64,000 nucleotides of DNA from Microbulbifer sp. YPW16 (GTDB lineage: Bacteria; Pseudomonadota; Gammaproteobacteria; Pseudomonadales; Cellvibrionaceae). Positions 27,440-36,368 of the stretch are shown here, piece by piece; within the stretch, counting starts at the first letter, position 1; each line of letters begins with the position of its first letter. The notes below the pieces were generated by a model. That model ran no database searches and had not been told where the DNA came from. It was given only the letters and a program-made list of their open reading frames with translations. The stretch spans positions 1,348,501 to 1,412,500 of the forward strand of contig NZ_CP089928.1 in assembly GCF_021290385.1 (NCBI RefSeq), written 5' to 3'. The position numbers and the translations under genes are program-made.

Positions 27440-28067
27440 TCTCACCCCTCCTTTGCTCGAATAGCGGCCGTGCGCAGAGCAGCGTCAGTACCGCCAGCGC
27501 CAGCAGCAGGTGGAACCAGTTGAGCCGTGGCATGCCCAGCAGCTCCACATGGCTGGTGCCCACCAACAGACTGGCGACCACAACCAGCACCGGGCCACAG
27601 GCCAACAGGCACGCGGGTAGTGTCGACAGCCCCCCTCGCAGGCGACCGATTATTGCTGTGGCAAACCAGGCCCCCAGCCCCAGCATACTGAGAAGCCGAC
27701 CTGCCGGGCCGGCGTCGGTCATCAGTAACACCGCGACCGCTGTCGCCACGGTCAGCACCACGTAGGCCGGAGGCCGGCTGCGATAGCCGAGATCGGGCTT
27801 CAGGGCGACCCATATGAGTGCCAGTCCGGAAAGCAGGAAGGTCAGCTGCCCGGAGAGACCGGACAGGATCCGGTGCAGTCCGTTGACACCGGGATCAATG
27901 GTGTAGCGATAGGCGCCAACCAGCGCAGCCATCGCCAGCAGCGACATTCCCGCCACCACCAGCAGGGACGGCGACAGGCAACGATCCCGCGCGATATACC
28001 AGTACTGGCTGGCAACCAGCAGTGCAGCCAGCGCCAGCAGGACTTCCAGCAGCCAGAAACTTACCAA
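27429..28067 (-). CDS. Seven-helix integral membrane protein, unknown
   Basis: I do not recognise a family for this 212-residue protein. It has about seven hydrophobic segments (roughly 5-22, 35-52, 68-88, 100-117, 125-142, 150-170, 183-200) joined by short loops and ends in a basic tail (RPLFEQRRGENGW). There is no signal peptide other than the first helix. It overlaps the GFA-family gene by 11 bases, which suggests a shared transcript. The layout is of a small membrane protein rather than a known transporter. Confidence 0.7.
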   Translation of the reverse strand: MVSFWLLEVLLALAALLVASQYWYIARDRCLSPSLLVVAGMSLLAMAALVGAYRYTIDPGVNGLHRILSGLSGQLTFLLSGLALIWVALKPDLGYRSRPPAYVVLTVATAVAVLLMTDAGPAGRLLSMLGLGAWFATAIIGRLRGGLSTLPACLLACGPVLVVVASLLVGTSHVELLGMPRLNWFHLLLALAVLTLLCARPLFEQRRGENGW

Positions 28068-28132
28068 GGGGTCGCTCTCCCGTTATTGTTTATTGGGATT
28101 CTAACGGACTGGGACGGGGATTGCTCTGGGGC

Positions 28133-28163
28133 AAATAAAAATGCCCCGGCGGGCCGGGGCATT
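28133..28163 (-). terminator. Terminator of the TonB-dependent receptor gene
   Basis: On the minus strand, ATGCCCCGGC-cc-GCCGGGGCAT followed by TTTTATTT, 43 bases past the receptor stop. Confidence 0.9.
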
Positions 28164-28205
28164 GGAGAGGTACATTCCCGCTAAGAGAAGCAGGACGAAC
28201 GTCGC

Positions 28206-31184
28206 TTAAAAGTCCATGCCGATTGAGAGCTGCAGACGACGCGGATCATAGTAGCTACGCGGTTCGCCAAAGGCGAAGTAGCCTACCTCGGGATCGATAT
28301 TGTAACCAGTCTGGCGATTAAACACGTTGAACAGGTCTGCACGGAACTTCAGCGTGTAATCTGCATACACATTGAAATTCTGGGTGTAGTTCAGGTCCAT
28401 TTGCCAGTGGCTATCAGTACGGCGGCTACCTGCCGGTTCGGCATAGCGGTTAGTGGCGCTAGAATAACCATAGACGCTGCCATCCCAGGCTTCCCAGGGT
28501 TCGCCAGACTGGTACACAAAATAGGCACCGACATTGGCCTTCCAATCCAGGGTGTACTGGCCAAAGAACTTCAGCAGGTTTGGCTTGTCACCACGAAGTG
28601 TACCGTCCTTGTTATCCCAGACCTGGCGACCAGCACCATCCGCGAGATACGAAGAGCCAATAAAGGTATTGGCATCGTTGGTCCAGGTGGTGTTGTCCTG
28701 GTCGAAGTTGCCACGATAACGGCTGCGGGTGTAGGAGGCGTTCAGGTAAGTGCGCTCCCCCATCCAGGAGGCTTCGAGACTGAACTCCAGGTACTTCGTA
28801 TAAGCATCATCCAGTTCGGCGATCACGTAACTCGAGCCGCTACCGATCTGCTCGAGTTTCTCATCGAGATCGGGGATGTAGAGGCCTTTTGCAGCGATGT
28901 CATCCGGCACACAGGTCTGGTTGTCTTCGGGACCGTAGCAACCATAAGTACGCGAGCCATTCCACGTATCTTCCCAGAAATGCGAGCCTTCACGGTAACG
29001 TAGATGCGAACGCAGGCTGATGCCATTGTCGAACTCTTTGGTTGTGCCGAGTGTCAGTTCGTCAACCCTGCGGGGATCCAGGTCATCTGCAAACAACTTG
29101 CCAGATGAACCTTCTCGAGGTGTGGAGCTGATGTAATTGCCGTTTTCATCCCAGTAAACCTCCACTGTGGCGCGGCTGTTACGATCCCATGACGCGGCAC
29201 GGGCAAGGGAGGAGGCTGCCGGGTTGTACTGGGCGAAACTGGCGAAAACCGTATCGACACCGTTGTAGGCCCAGGTAACCCCGAGGCGCGGCTGGATCAT
29301 ATCTTTCCAGTCGACCTTGTACATTTCGTATTTGTTGCCCGGTGCGGCCTCGTAGCCCGAAATGGTGTTGGCCTCACGCAGCCCCTGGCCATACAGGGTG
29401 TCCTGGCTGATCAGGAAGCCCACATCGAAGGTGAAATCCCCCCAGGCAATCGAGTCGTTAACTTCGAAGTTCTGGGTCTCTGTGAAGGAGTCGATGGGTG
29501 GCACTCTTCCACCATCCTCACCGATGAAGCTCATCTGCTCGGTATAAGCACGGAAACGCGCATTATCCGGGGCATTAACATCCTCTGCTCCATCTATGAC
29601 ACTAATAGAACCCCAGCCATTAGACAGGCGAGCCAGCTCCTCGTGACCTTCCGACCACTGGTAGCCAACATGGATCTCGTGAGAAGTGGAGCCAATCTCA
29701 AGGCTATGGTCCAGTGCGATTTCAAAGCTTTCACGATAGAAGTTTTGCACATTGGACTGATAGTAAGCACCGACACCGCCACCGCCGACACGAGTACCGT
29801 TTTCGTCATAACCGTATTGGTTAATATAGGGTGCTACGGCAGCATTCCAGGCATCATCGTTATCGCGAAAATCGGGCACATTGAAATAGCCCAATTGATC
29901 CAGACTGGCAGCATCGAGCATCTGCCCAATCGCAGGTTGTACACCCAGTCGGGTATCCGGCACACCCGCAGTTTCAAGCGCGTAGTCGCTGTACTGGAAG
30001 CTGAGCGTGGTCGCGTCGTTGATAATCCATGAGCCGTCAAGAGAGAGAATGTCCTGGCCGGACTCCTCCCCTACCGATACCGAATCTGCCTCATCGAAGG
30101 AAATAGAAGCGCCTTCATTAACCCGGTCTGAAGTACGGTATGCCGCGTTGAGCAGCACATCCTCAATCGGTGCCCATGTCAGCTTGCCGTAATACTCATC
30201 ACGCTCACTGGAGTAATCCTTGGTCGGTCCGTAGGCTGTTTCTTTATTGTCCCGGGATTCGCGCGGGCCATAGTAGGAACCATAGAAAAACAGCTGATCC
30301 TCGATAATGGGACCACCTACATTTGCAGTCATCCAGCTGTAGTCGGTCTCGGCCTTGGTGCCCTCTTCCGTCTTTTCGCGCATATCGGCTGTCTGGAACT
30401 TGTATTCCACACTACCTTTGTACTCGTTAGTACCGGACTTGGTTTTGGTGTTGACGGTAATACCACCAGACCGGTTGAAACCTATCGCTCGCGCGCCGCC
30501 TCGCTCAACAGACAGTTGCTCAACATCCTGGCTGGAAGGCTCCGCCGACAGGGTGCCGAACATCGGCAATGTTACGTTCACACCATCAAAATTGTAGACA
30601 TTGTCCTGACCACTGCCGCCGGCGCTGGGACCGCGAACAGAGTTCTGGGTGTACTGTACACCGGGGGCCAGCTTTATCAGGTCTCTCAAGTCCTGGCCGA
30701 CGGGCAACCCCTTGATCACATCCGCCCCAATGGCATCAGACAGCGAGGAGTTGCCACCGACAGTAATTGCCTCACCGGTGACCACCACCTGTTCAAGGTC
30801 CCCTTCTACCTGGGGCGTCAGGCTCATGTCCACCATCGTCATCTGGTCAAGCAACACCTCTGCTTGCACAGTGCGCGTTGTCCCGTCTGCAGAAGTGAAG
30901 GTCAGCTGGTAGATACCGGGAATCAGCATGGGTAGCCGAAACTCACCATCCTCGTCAGTGGTTGCAGTCCGGCCGCGCGGCATTACGCTACTAGTGGCCT
31001 TGACGGTAACCCCTTGGGCCTCAATACCTTCATCGAGGAATACCTGGCCCTCAATACTGCCAACCTGCTGTGCCATCGCAGTTGCTGAGAACATAACCCC
31101 CGCAGTGACAGCGGCGGCACGCGCGAAGTTGGAAGCGCCTTTCAGCGATTCCAGTGTGCTACTGAGTTTTTTCTTGTGGAACAT
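28206..31184 (-). CDS. TonB-dependent outer membrane receptor, large
   Basis: This 992-residue receptor begins with a signal peptide (cleavage near AMA-QQ, residue 38) and a carboxypeptidase-regulatory-like domain (GSIEGQVFLDEG ... GEFRLPMLIPGIYQLTF). The TonB box/plug follows (EQVVVTGEAITV, then VRGPSAGGSGQDNVYNFDGVNV). The rest is a beta barrel rich in aromatic strands and ending in the canonical C-terminal Phe (LQLSIGMDF). The N-terminal domain and plug style are those of Oar/CarO-like receptors, which take up peptides or glycans in marine bacteria. The ligand is not identifiable, and no degradative enzyme lies next to it. Confidence 0.9.
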   Translation of the reverse strand: MFHKKKLSSTLESLKGASNFARAAAVTAGVMFSATAMAQQVGSIEGQVFLDEGIEAQGVTVKATSSVMPRGRTATTDEDGEFRLPMLIPGIYQLTFTSADGTTRTVQAEVLLDQMTMVDMSLTPQVEGDLEQVVVTGEAITVGGNSSLSDAIGADVIKGLPVGQDLRDLIKLAPGVQYTQNSVRGPSAGGSGQDNVYNFDGVNVTLPMFGTLSAEPSSQDVEQLSVERGGARAIGFNRSGGITVNTKTKSGTNEYKGSVEYKFQTADMREKTEEGTKAETDYSWMTANVGGPIIEDQLFFYGSYYGPRESRDNKETAYGPTKDYSSERDEYYGKLTWAPIEDVLLNAAYRTSDRVNEGASISFDEADSVSVGEESGQDILSLDGSWIINDATTLSFQYSDYALETAGVPDTRLGVQPAIGQMLDAASLDQLGYFNVPDFRDNDDAWNAAVAPYINQYGYDENGTRVGGGGVGAYYQSNVQNFYRESFEIALDHSLEIGSTSHEIHVGYQWSEGHEELARLSNGWGSISVIDGAEDVNAPDNARFRAYTEQMSFIGEDGGRVPPIDSFTETQNFEVNDSIAWGDFTFDVGFLISQDTLYGQGLREANTISGYEAAPGNKYEMYKVDWKDMIQPRLGVTWAYNGVDTVFASFAQYNPAASSLARAASWDRNSRATVEVYWDENGNYISSTPREGSSGKLFADDLDPRRVDELTLGTTKEFDNGISLRSHLRYREGSHFWEDTWNGSRTYGCYGPEDNQTCVPDDIAAKGLYIPDLDEKLEQIGSGSSYVIAELDDAYTKYLEFSLEASWMGERTYLNASYTRSRYRGNFDQDNTTWTNDANTFIGSSYLADGAGRQVWDNKDGTLRGDKPNLLKFFGQYTLDWKANVGAYFVYQSGEPWEAWDGSVYGYSSATNRYAEPAGSRRTDSHWQMDLNYTQNFNVYADYTLKFRADLFNVFNRQTGYNIDPEVGYFAFGEPRSYYDPRRLQLSIGMDF

Positions 31185-31600
31185 GAGTGAGTCTCCCAGA
31201 CTGTTTTATCTTTATTTCCTGGAACGGTCTTCCGCCCTGATAATCCGCGCCGCCTTCCCCGGGTGCCTCCCCGGATTACAGTCAGCGCGATCATCCCGCC
31301 TGCGTATCACAACCCCACTCGCAGATCGGGAACGACTAAATACTTTATGTACGCCCAATTAAAGTCGAGGAATATCTTATTCCTAAGTGCATTCTGCGGA
31401 TTTTTTTAATGAATCGCGACAGAAAAATGATAAAAAATTCAAAAAAATATTCTTGAAGTATCTTAATGGCAGGTAAGACAGTCAATTATTCCGGGTTTAT
31501 TCCTGCCGAAGGGGGAACCTTTAACTTGAAGTACCCAGGAAATTTCGCAGTTGCCAGCCGGCCTCCCCGCAGGGCCAGGTAAGAACTTTCATTTTTGGTG

Positions 31601-31614
31601 TGTACGATCGTACA
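31601..31614. promoter_or_regulatory. Isolated 14-bp perfect palindrome
   Basis: TGTACGATCGTACA sits in the gene-free stretch 31185-32183, about 415 bases upstream of the TonB receptor start. It has the size of a homodimeric regulator site. The receptor's immediate upstream region (31320-31470) is strikingly AT-rich and is probably its promoter and leader; I see no gene in it. Confidence 0.35.
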
Positions 31615-31694
31615 AGAATTGGTGAGGGAGACTTTGTAGATACGGGACAGGAAGGATCCGGCGTGTCCCGCAACCACCGACAGGACAGCGCCCC

Positions 31695-32072
31695 GGGCGA
31701 TCACAAGGATCGCCCCTACATCAGGGCACGGGATATAGGAACCAGTAGGGGCGGATCTTGTATCCGCCCAATCCCACGCACAGGGAACCGGCAGCCCGGG
31801 CGATCACAAGGATCGGCCCTACACCAGGGCACGGGGTAAGGGACCTGTGGGGGCGGATCTTGTATCCGCTCTTCCCGGGCACGGAGAACCGACGGACCGG
31901 ACGATCACAAGGATCGCCCCTACACCGGGGCGCGGGGCAAGGAACCTGTAGGGGCGGATCTTGTATCCGCCCTTCCCGGGCACGGAGAACCGACGGACCG
32001 GGAGATCACAAGGATCGCCCCTACACCGGGGCGCGGGGTCAGGGACCTGTAGGGGCGGATCTTATATCCGCC
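31695..32072. repeat. Four tandem copies of a 101-103 bp palindromic repeat
   Basis: Copies begin at 31695, 31798, 31899 and 32000. Each has GATCACAAGGATCGCCCCTAC, a variable spacer with GGGGCGCGGGG, then GTAGGGGCGGATCTTGTATCC and GCC. The two conserved halves are themselves inverted repeats (GGCGAT...ATCGCC and GGCGGAT...ATCCGCC) and are roughly inverted relative to each other. Copies 3 and 4 are nearly identical and copy 1 is the most diverged. This looks like a REP/BIME-type intergenic array. Open frames across it are artefacts of the repeat. Confidence 0.9.
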
Positions 32073-32101
32073 ATTCTCGCGAATACCCCAGCTTTCAGGG
32101 C

Positions 32102-32131
32102 AAAAAAAACCCCGGCCAAGGCCGGGGTTTT
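32102..32131 (-). terminator. Terminator of pnp
   Basis: On the minus strand, AACCCCGGCC-tt-GGCCGGGGTT followed by a run of eight T, about 55 bases past the pnp stop. The plus-strand side also has a short T-run. Confidence 0.92.
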
Positions 32132-32183
32132 CGTTCGAAGGTGGGCGGCCGGGGCCGCACCACTCAACTTACAGGGCTACACA

Positions 32184-34301
32184 TCAGCCCTCTTCGGAGG
32201 CAGAACCTTCCGCTTCGGCACGGTCCGCGTTCGCTTCCTTGATGGACAGCTTGATGCGGCCACGCTGGTCCACGTCCAGCACCTTGACGAATACCTTCTG
32301 GCCTTCGCTCAGGTAGTCCGTGACCGCATTGACGCGCTCTTCGGCGATCTGGGAGATGTGCACCAGACCGTCCTTGCCCGGCAGGAAGTTGACGAAAGCG
32401 CCAAAGTCCACGATACGCACCACGGTACCCTCGTAGATAGCGCCGATCTCGGCTTCCGCGGTGATTTCCTCGATGCGAGTAACTGCCGCTTCCAGGCTCT
32501 CGCCATCCTCACCGAACACCTTCACGGAACCGTCGTCCTCGATATCGATGGAGGCACCGGTTTCCTCGGTAATAGAACGGATGGTGGCGCCGCCCTTGCC
32601 GATCACGTCGCGGATCTTGTCCGGATGGATCTTCAGGGTCGCGTAGCGCGGTGCGTTCTCGTTCACGGTGGCACGGGATTCGCCGATCACCTTGTTCATT
32701 TCCGCGAGGATGTGCAGGCGCGCGTGCAGGGCCTGCTCCAGGGCGGTTTCCATGATCTCTTCGGTGATGCCCTCGATCTTGATGTCCATCTGCAGGGCGG
32801 TCACGCCGGAAGCAGTACCGGCCACCTTGAAGTCCATGTCGCCGAGGTGGTCCTCGTCACCGAGGATATCAGTCAGTACTGCGTAACCCTCGTCTTCCTT
32901 CACCAGGCCCATCGCGATACCGGCTACCGGCGCCTTCAGCGGCACACCTGCGTCCATCAGTGCCAGGCTGGAGCCACACACGGAGGCCATGGAGCTGGAA
33001 CCGTTGGATTCAGTAATCTCGGAAACCACACGCAGGGTGTAGGGGAACTCTTCCGGGTTCGGCAGTACTGCAGCAATGCCGCGGCGCGCCAGGCGGCCAT
33101 GGCCAATCTCGCGACGGCCGGTAGCGCCGACACGACCCGCTTCACCCACTGAGTAGGGCGGGAAGTTGTAGTGCAGCATGAAGTAGTCTTTACGCTCGCC
33201 TTCCAGCGCATCGATGATCTGCGCATCACGGGTCGCACCCAGGGTGGAAACCACCAGGGCCTGGGTTTCACCGCGGGTGAACAGCGCGGAACCGTGACCT
33301 TTCGGCAGGACGCCTACTTCGACGCTGATCGGGCGCACAGTCTTGGTGTCGCGACCGTCGATACGGGGCTCACCGCGTACAACAGCGCCACGGACAATCT
33401 GCTTCTCGAGCTTGCCGAAGTACTTCTTCACCGTGCCCTCGTCCACCTCTTCGGTAGCCAGGGCCTCAGCGGCTTCGTTGCGCAGCTCACCCAGGCGGGT
33501 GGTACGGGCCTGCTTGTCAGTAATCTTGTAAGCTTCCGCCACCTTGTCGCCGAACTGGCTTTCCAGGGTGGACTTGAGCTCTTCGTTGACGGCTTCTGGC
33601 TGCCAGTCCCACTCGGGCTTGCCAGCTTCGGCCTTCAGTTCCTCGCAGACCTTGATGATGGACTGCATCTCCTGGTGGGCGTACAGCACGGCGCCCAGCA
33701 TGATGTCTTCCGGCAGCTCTTTGGCCTCGGACTCCACCATCAGCACGGCGTCCTTGGTGCCGGCAACCACCATGTCCAGCTCGGAGGTGGCCAGGGCCTT
33801 GTAGCCCGGGTTCAGCAGGTAGCCGTCTTCCTGGGTGTAACCCACGCGCGCAGCGCCAATCGGGCCACCGAAGGGGATGCCGGAAACGGACAGGGCTGCG
33901 GAGGTGCCGATCATGCCGGCGATATCCGGGTCCACATCCTTCTCGGCGGACAGTACGGTGATCATCACCTGGACTTCATTCATGAAGCCGTTCGGGAACA
34001 GCGGGCGGATCGGGCGGTCGATCAGGCGGGAAGTGAGGGTCTCTTTCTCGGACGGGCGGCCTTCGCGCTTGAAGAAGCCACCGGGAATCTTGCCGGCCGC
34101 ATAGGCCTTTTCCTGGTAGTGCACGGACAGCGGGAAGAAAGCCTGGTCCGGCTTGGCTTCCTTGGCGCCTACCACGGTACACAGCACCACGGTCTCGCCC
34201 ATGGTGACCAGCGCCGCACCGGTAGCCTGGCGCGCAACGCGGCCGGTCTCGATGGTGACCTGGTGTTGTCCGTACTGGAATGTCTTGCTTACTGGATTCA
34301 C
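32184..34301 (-). CDS. pnp: Polynucleotide phosphorylase
   Basis: PNPase degrades RNA 3' to 5' by phosphorolysis in the degradosome. The 705-residue protein has two RNase PH domains (about 1-230 and 310-545), a KH domain ([20 protein letters not shown], about 560-580) and an S1 domain at the C-terminus ([27 protein letters not shown]). The start is GTG at 34301 with AGGAAA upstream. It is the last gene of the rimP-to-pnp operon and follows rpsO, from which it is separated by a terminator and a leader hairpin. Confidence 0.98.
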   Translation of the reverse strand: MNPVSKTFQYGQHQVTIETGRVARQATGAALVTMGETVVLCTVVGAKEAKPDQAFFPLSVHYQEKAYAAGKIPGGFFKREGRPSEKETLTSRLIDRPIRPLFPNGFMNEVQVMITVLSAEKDVDPDIAGMIGTSAALSVSGIPFGGPIGAARVGYTQEDGYLLNPGYKALATSELDMVVAGTKDAVLMVESEAKELPEDIMLGAVLYAHQEMQSIIKVCEELKAEAGKPEWDWQPEAVNEELKSTLESQFGDKVAEAYKITDKQARTTRLGELRNEAAEALATEEVDEGTVKKYFGKLEKQIVRGAVVRGEPRIDGRDTKTVRPISVEVGVLPKGHGSALFTRGETQALVVSTLGATRDAQIIDALEGERKDYFMLHYNFPPYSVGEAGRVGATGRREIGHGRLARRGIAAVLPNPEEFPYTLRVVSEITESNGSSSMASVCGSSLALMDAGVPLKAPVAGIAMGLVKEDEGYAVLTDILGDEDHLGDMDFKVAGTASGVTALQMDIKIEGITEEIMETALEQALHARLHILAEMNKVIGESRATVNENAPRYATLKIHPDKIRDVIGKGGATIRSITEETGASIDIEDDGSVKVFGEDGESLEAAVTRIEEITAEAEIGAIYEGTVVRIVDFGAFVNFLPGKDGLVHISQIAEERVNAVTDYLSEGQKVFVKVLDVDQRGRIKLSIKEANADRAEAEGSASEEG

Positions 34302-34405
34302 GTTTTTTTCCTATTTCCTGTCGGTTACTGGCCCATTCCAGTAACCCCTACATGTGGCTCGAATAATGCCAACGAGCCTCGGACAGTGCGGCACAAGATG
34401 TACCG

Positions 34406-34426
34406 CGACCGGCGGGGAGCCGGTCG
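34406..34426 (-). other. Perfect hairpin in the pnp leader
   Basis: CGACCGGC and GCCGGTCG are 8-bp perfect arms around a 5-base loop, about 105 bases upstream of the pnp start on its transcript. In E. coli an RNase III-cut hairpin in this leader mediates PNPase autoregulation; this is a positional candidate only. Confidence 0.45.
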
Positions 34427-34523
34427 TAAAAGCGCCGGGAGACCCGACCATCCATACTTCCAGGCCTGGTTTCCCGACGCGACTGCCGGAAAGTGGCATG
34501 AATCCCACTTTCCAACAAGTATC

Positions 34524-34554
34524 TGAAAAAAGAAAGCCCGCCGGGGGCGGGCAT
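34524..34554 (-). terminator. Terminator after rpsO
   Basis: On the minus strand, GCCCGCC-ccc-GGCGGGC followed by TTTCTTTTTT, directly after the rpsO stop. It should reduce readthrough into pnp. Confidence 0.9.
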
Positions 34555-34563
34555 TCCAGGGTC

Positions 34564-34833
34564 TTAGCGACGCAGGCCGAGCTTGGCGATCAGCTGTGCG
34601 TAACGGTTCAGATCCTTCTTCTTCAGGTAGTCCAGCAGCTTGCGGCGCTGGTTTACCATGCGGATCAGGCCACGACGGGAGTGGTGATCCTGCTTGTGCT
34701 CAGAAAAGTGAGACTGAAGCTTGTTGATGTTGGCGGTCAGCAGGGCCACCTGGACTTCCGGGGAACCGGTATCGCCTTCGGATTGGCCGTGCTCTTTCAG
34801 GATTGCGGTTTTTTCTTCGGCTGACAGTGCCAT
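34564..34833 (-). CDS. rpsO: Ribosomal protein S15
   Basis: The 89-residue S15 is full length, from MALSAEEK to LGLRR, and includes the 16S-binding [14 protein letters not shown] and [21 protein letters not shown] segments. The ATG at 34833 follows GAGGT. An upstream in-frame extension lacks similarity. It lies between truB and pnp in the canonical order. Confidence 0.99.
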   Translation of the reverse strand: MALSAEEKTAILKEHGQSEGDTGSPEVQVALLTANINKLQSHFSEHKQDHHSRRGLIRMVNQRRKLLDYLKKKDLNRYAQLIAKLGLRR

Positions 34834-34913
34834 AACGAAATACCTCGTCGTAATATGCTTTGATGATCCGGCTGGCCCGTGCATATTTACAGACCAGCTA
34901 GTCGGTTTTGTGG

Positions 34914-35855
34914 CTAATTGCCACTTACCAGTCGACGCGGTGCCACGCACCCGTCGTCGGTAATCTCTCCAACGCCCAGAAATTCGCCAGTTTCCAGGAA
35001 GAGGCGCACCATATCACCTTCTTGGCCGATACGGTAGACCTGCAGGTCCATGACGGGTTGTCCCTGGCGCACATAGTAGCCGGTGCTTTCCGGCAGGGTC
35101 AGTTTCGGCAGTCCCGAGGCGGGTGCATCCACCGGTAACAGGTGGTGGTCCAGCTCTTCGGCGCGACCCTCACCCCGCTCTTCGGTCAGCTCATCCAGGG
35201 TCAGGGCATCGGCCTCATCGAAGGGGCCCGCGGCGCTGCGGTGCAGCTTCTCCACGTATGCCCCCACACCCAGGGCCTCGCCCAGGTCCTCCGCCAGGCT
35301 GCGCACGTAAGTGCCCTTGGAACAATGGATCTCCACTTCGGCGCGGGGCTGGGGGCCGGGAGTAAAGGCCAGCAGCTCGTACTCGAAAATCTCGACCTCG
35401 CGCGCCTCGCGCTCCACCTCCAGGCCCTGGCGGGCCAGCTTGTAGAGTGGCTGGCCCTTGTGCTTGAGGGCGGAGTACATGGACGGCACTTGCTGGATAC
35501 GGCCACGGAACTGGGCCATCGCCTCCCGCACATCCGCCTCTTGCAGGCCGGAGGCGTCCGCGGTGGCAATCACATCACCATCCGCATCTCCGCTGGCCGT
35601 TCGCATCCCGAACACGAAGGTGCTCCGATAGCGCTTGTCGGCATCCAGCAGGTACTGGGAGAACTTGGTGGCTTCGCCAAAACACACCGGCAGCACGCCG
35701 GTGGCGAGCGGGTCCAGCGCACCGGTATGCCCGGCACGGTTGGCGAAAAACAGTCGCTTGGCTTTCTGGAGGGCGTCGTTGGCGGTGATTCCGGCAGGCT
35801 TGTTCAGCAGCAGGACGCCGCTAACCGCACGGCCCCATTTTGGTCTGCGGCCCAT
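34914..35855 (-). CDS. truB: tRNA pseudouridine-55 synthase
   Basis: TruB converts U55 of tRNA to pseudouridine. The 313-residue protein has catalytic D48 in [14 protein letters not shown], the substrate-loop segments [11 protein letters not shown] and [15 protein letters not shown], and a C-terminal PUA-like domain. It begins only 2 bases after the rbfA stop, so the two are co-translated. Confidence 0.97.
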   Translation of the reverse strand: MGRRPKWGRAVSGVLLLNKPAGITANDALQKAKRLFFANRAGHTGALDPLATGVLPVCFGEATKFSQYLLDADKRYRSTFVFGMRTASGDADGDVIATADASGLQEADVREAMAQFRGRIQQVPSMYSALKHKGQPLYKLARQGLEVEREAREVEIFEYELLAFTPGPQPRAEVEIHCSKGTYVRSLAEDLGEALGVGAYVEKLHRSAAGPFDEADALTLDELTEERGEGRAEELDHHLLPVDAPASGLPKLTLPESTGYYVRQGQPVMDLQVYRIGQEGDMVRLFLETGEFLGVGEITDDGCVAPRRLVSGN

Positions 35856-35857
35856 GG

Positions 35858-36292
35858 TTACTCTTTGTCGTCGCCCTTGTTGTCACCCCGGTCACCGCTG
35901 TCGTCGTTACCGGCATCGTCCGGATGATGACTGCGATCGGACTTTACCGCCTTTTCGATCAGTGCGGACAGTTCCTGGCCGCGAACCGACGTTTCGTCAT
36001 AGCGGAACTGCAGGCGGGGGATAGTGCGCATCTGGATGGCACGCGCCAGCTGGCTGCGCAGGAATCCGGCAGCCTTGTTCAGGACCTGCATCGAGGTATT
36101 GATCTTGCTGCGGTCATCCTCACCGACAAAGGTGACATAGACCTTTGCGGATGCCAGGTCCCGGCTGACCTCAACGTCATTGACATTGACCATGCCCAGG
36201 CGTGGGTCGCGCACTTCACGCTGGATCAACTGCGCCAGCTCACGGCGCATGGCGTCAGCGACTCGGTCGGCGCGGTAAAATTCTCTTGCCAT
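35858..36292 (-). CDS. rbfA: 30S ribosome-binding factor A
   Basis: RbfA aids 16S rRNA 5'-end maturation and cold adaptation. The 144-residue protein has the KH-like core (EFYRADRVADAMRRELAQLI, VNDVEVSRDLASAKVYVTF, PRLQFRYDETS). A hydrophilic tail from about residue 118 onward is rich in Asp, Gly and His (SHHPDDAGNDDSGDRG). The tail is longer and more acidic than in E. coli. The gene lies 76 bases after infB. Confidence 0.95.
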   Translation of the reverse strand: MAREFYRADRVADAMRRELAQLIQREVRDPRLGMVNVNDVEVSRDLASAKVYVTFVGEDDRSKINTSMQVLNKAAGFLRSQLARAIQMRTIPRLQFRYDETSVRGQELSALIEKAVKSDRSHHPDDAGNDDSGDRGDNKGDDKE

Positions 36293-36368
36293 TGGTTACC
36301 TGTAAGAGTGGCTGGCATAACACGCCATCCCGGCAGCGGGCCGGGATGGCGCTATGGAGTGGTCCCGG

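Noticed and set aside
31695-32072. Possible CRISPR array
   Set aside because: The repeats are 101-103 bp with no short constant repeat separated by unique spacers; whole units are alike and no cas gene is present.
31758-33152. A 464-codon plus-strand frame crossing the repeat array
   Set aside because: It reads through four tandem repeats and then antisense to pnp; the repeated peptide merely reflects the DNA repeat.
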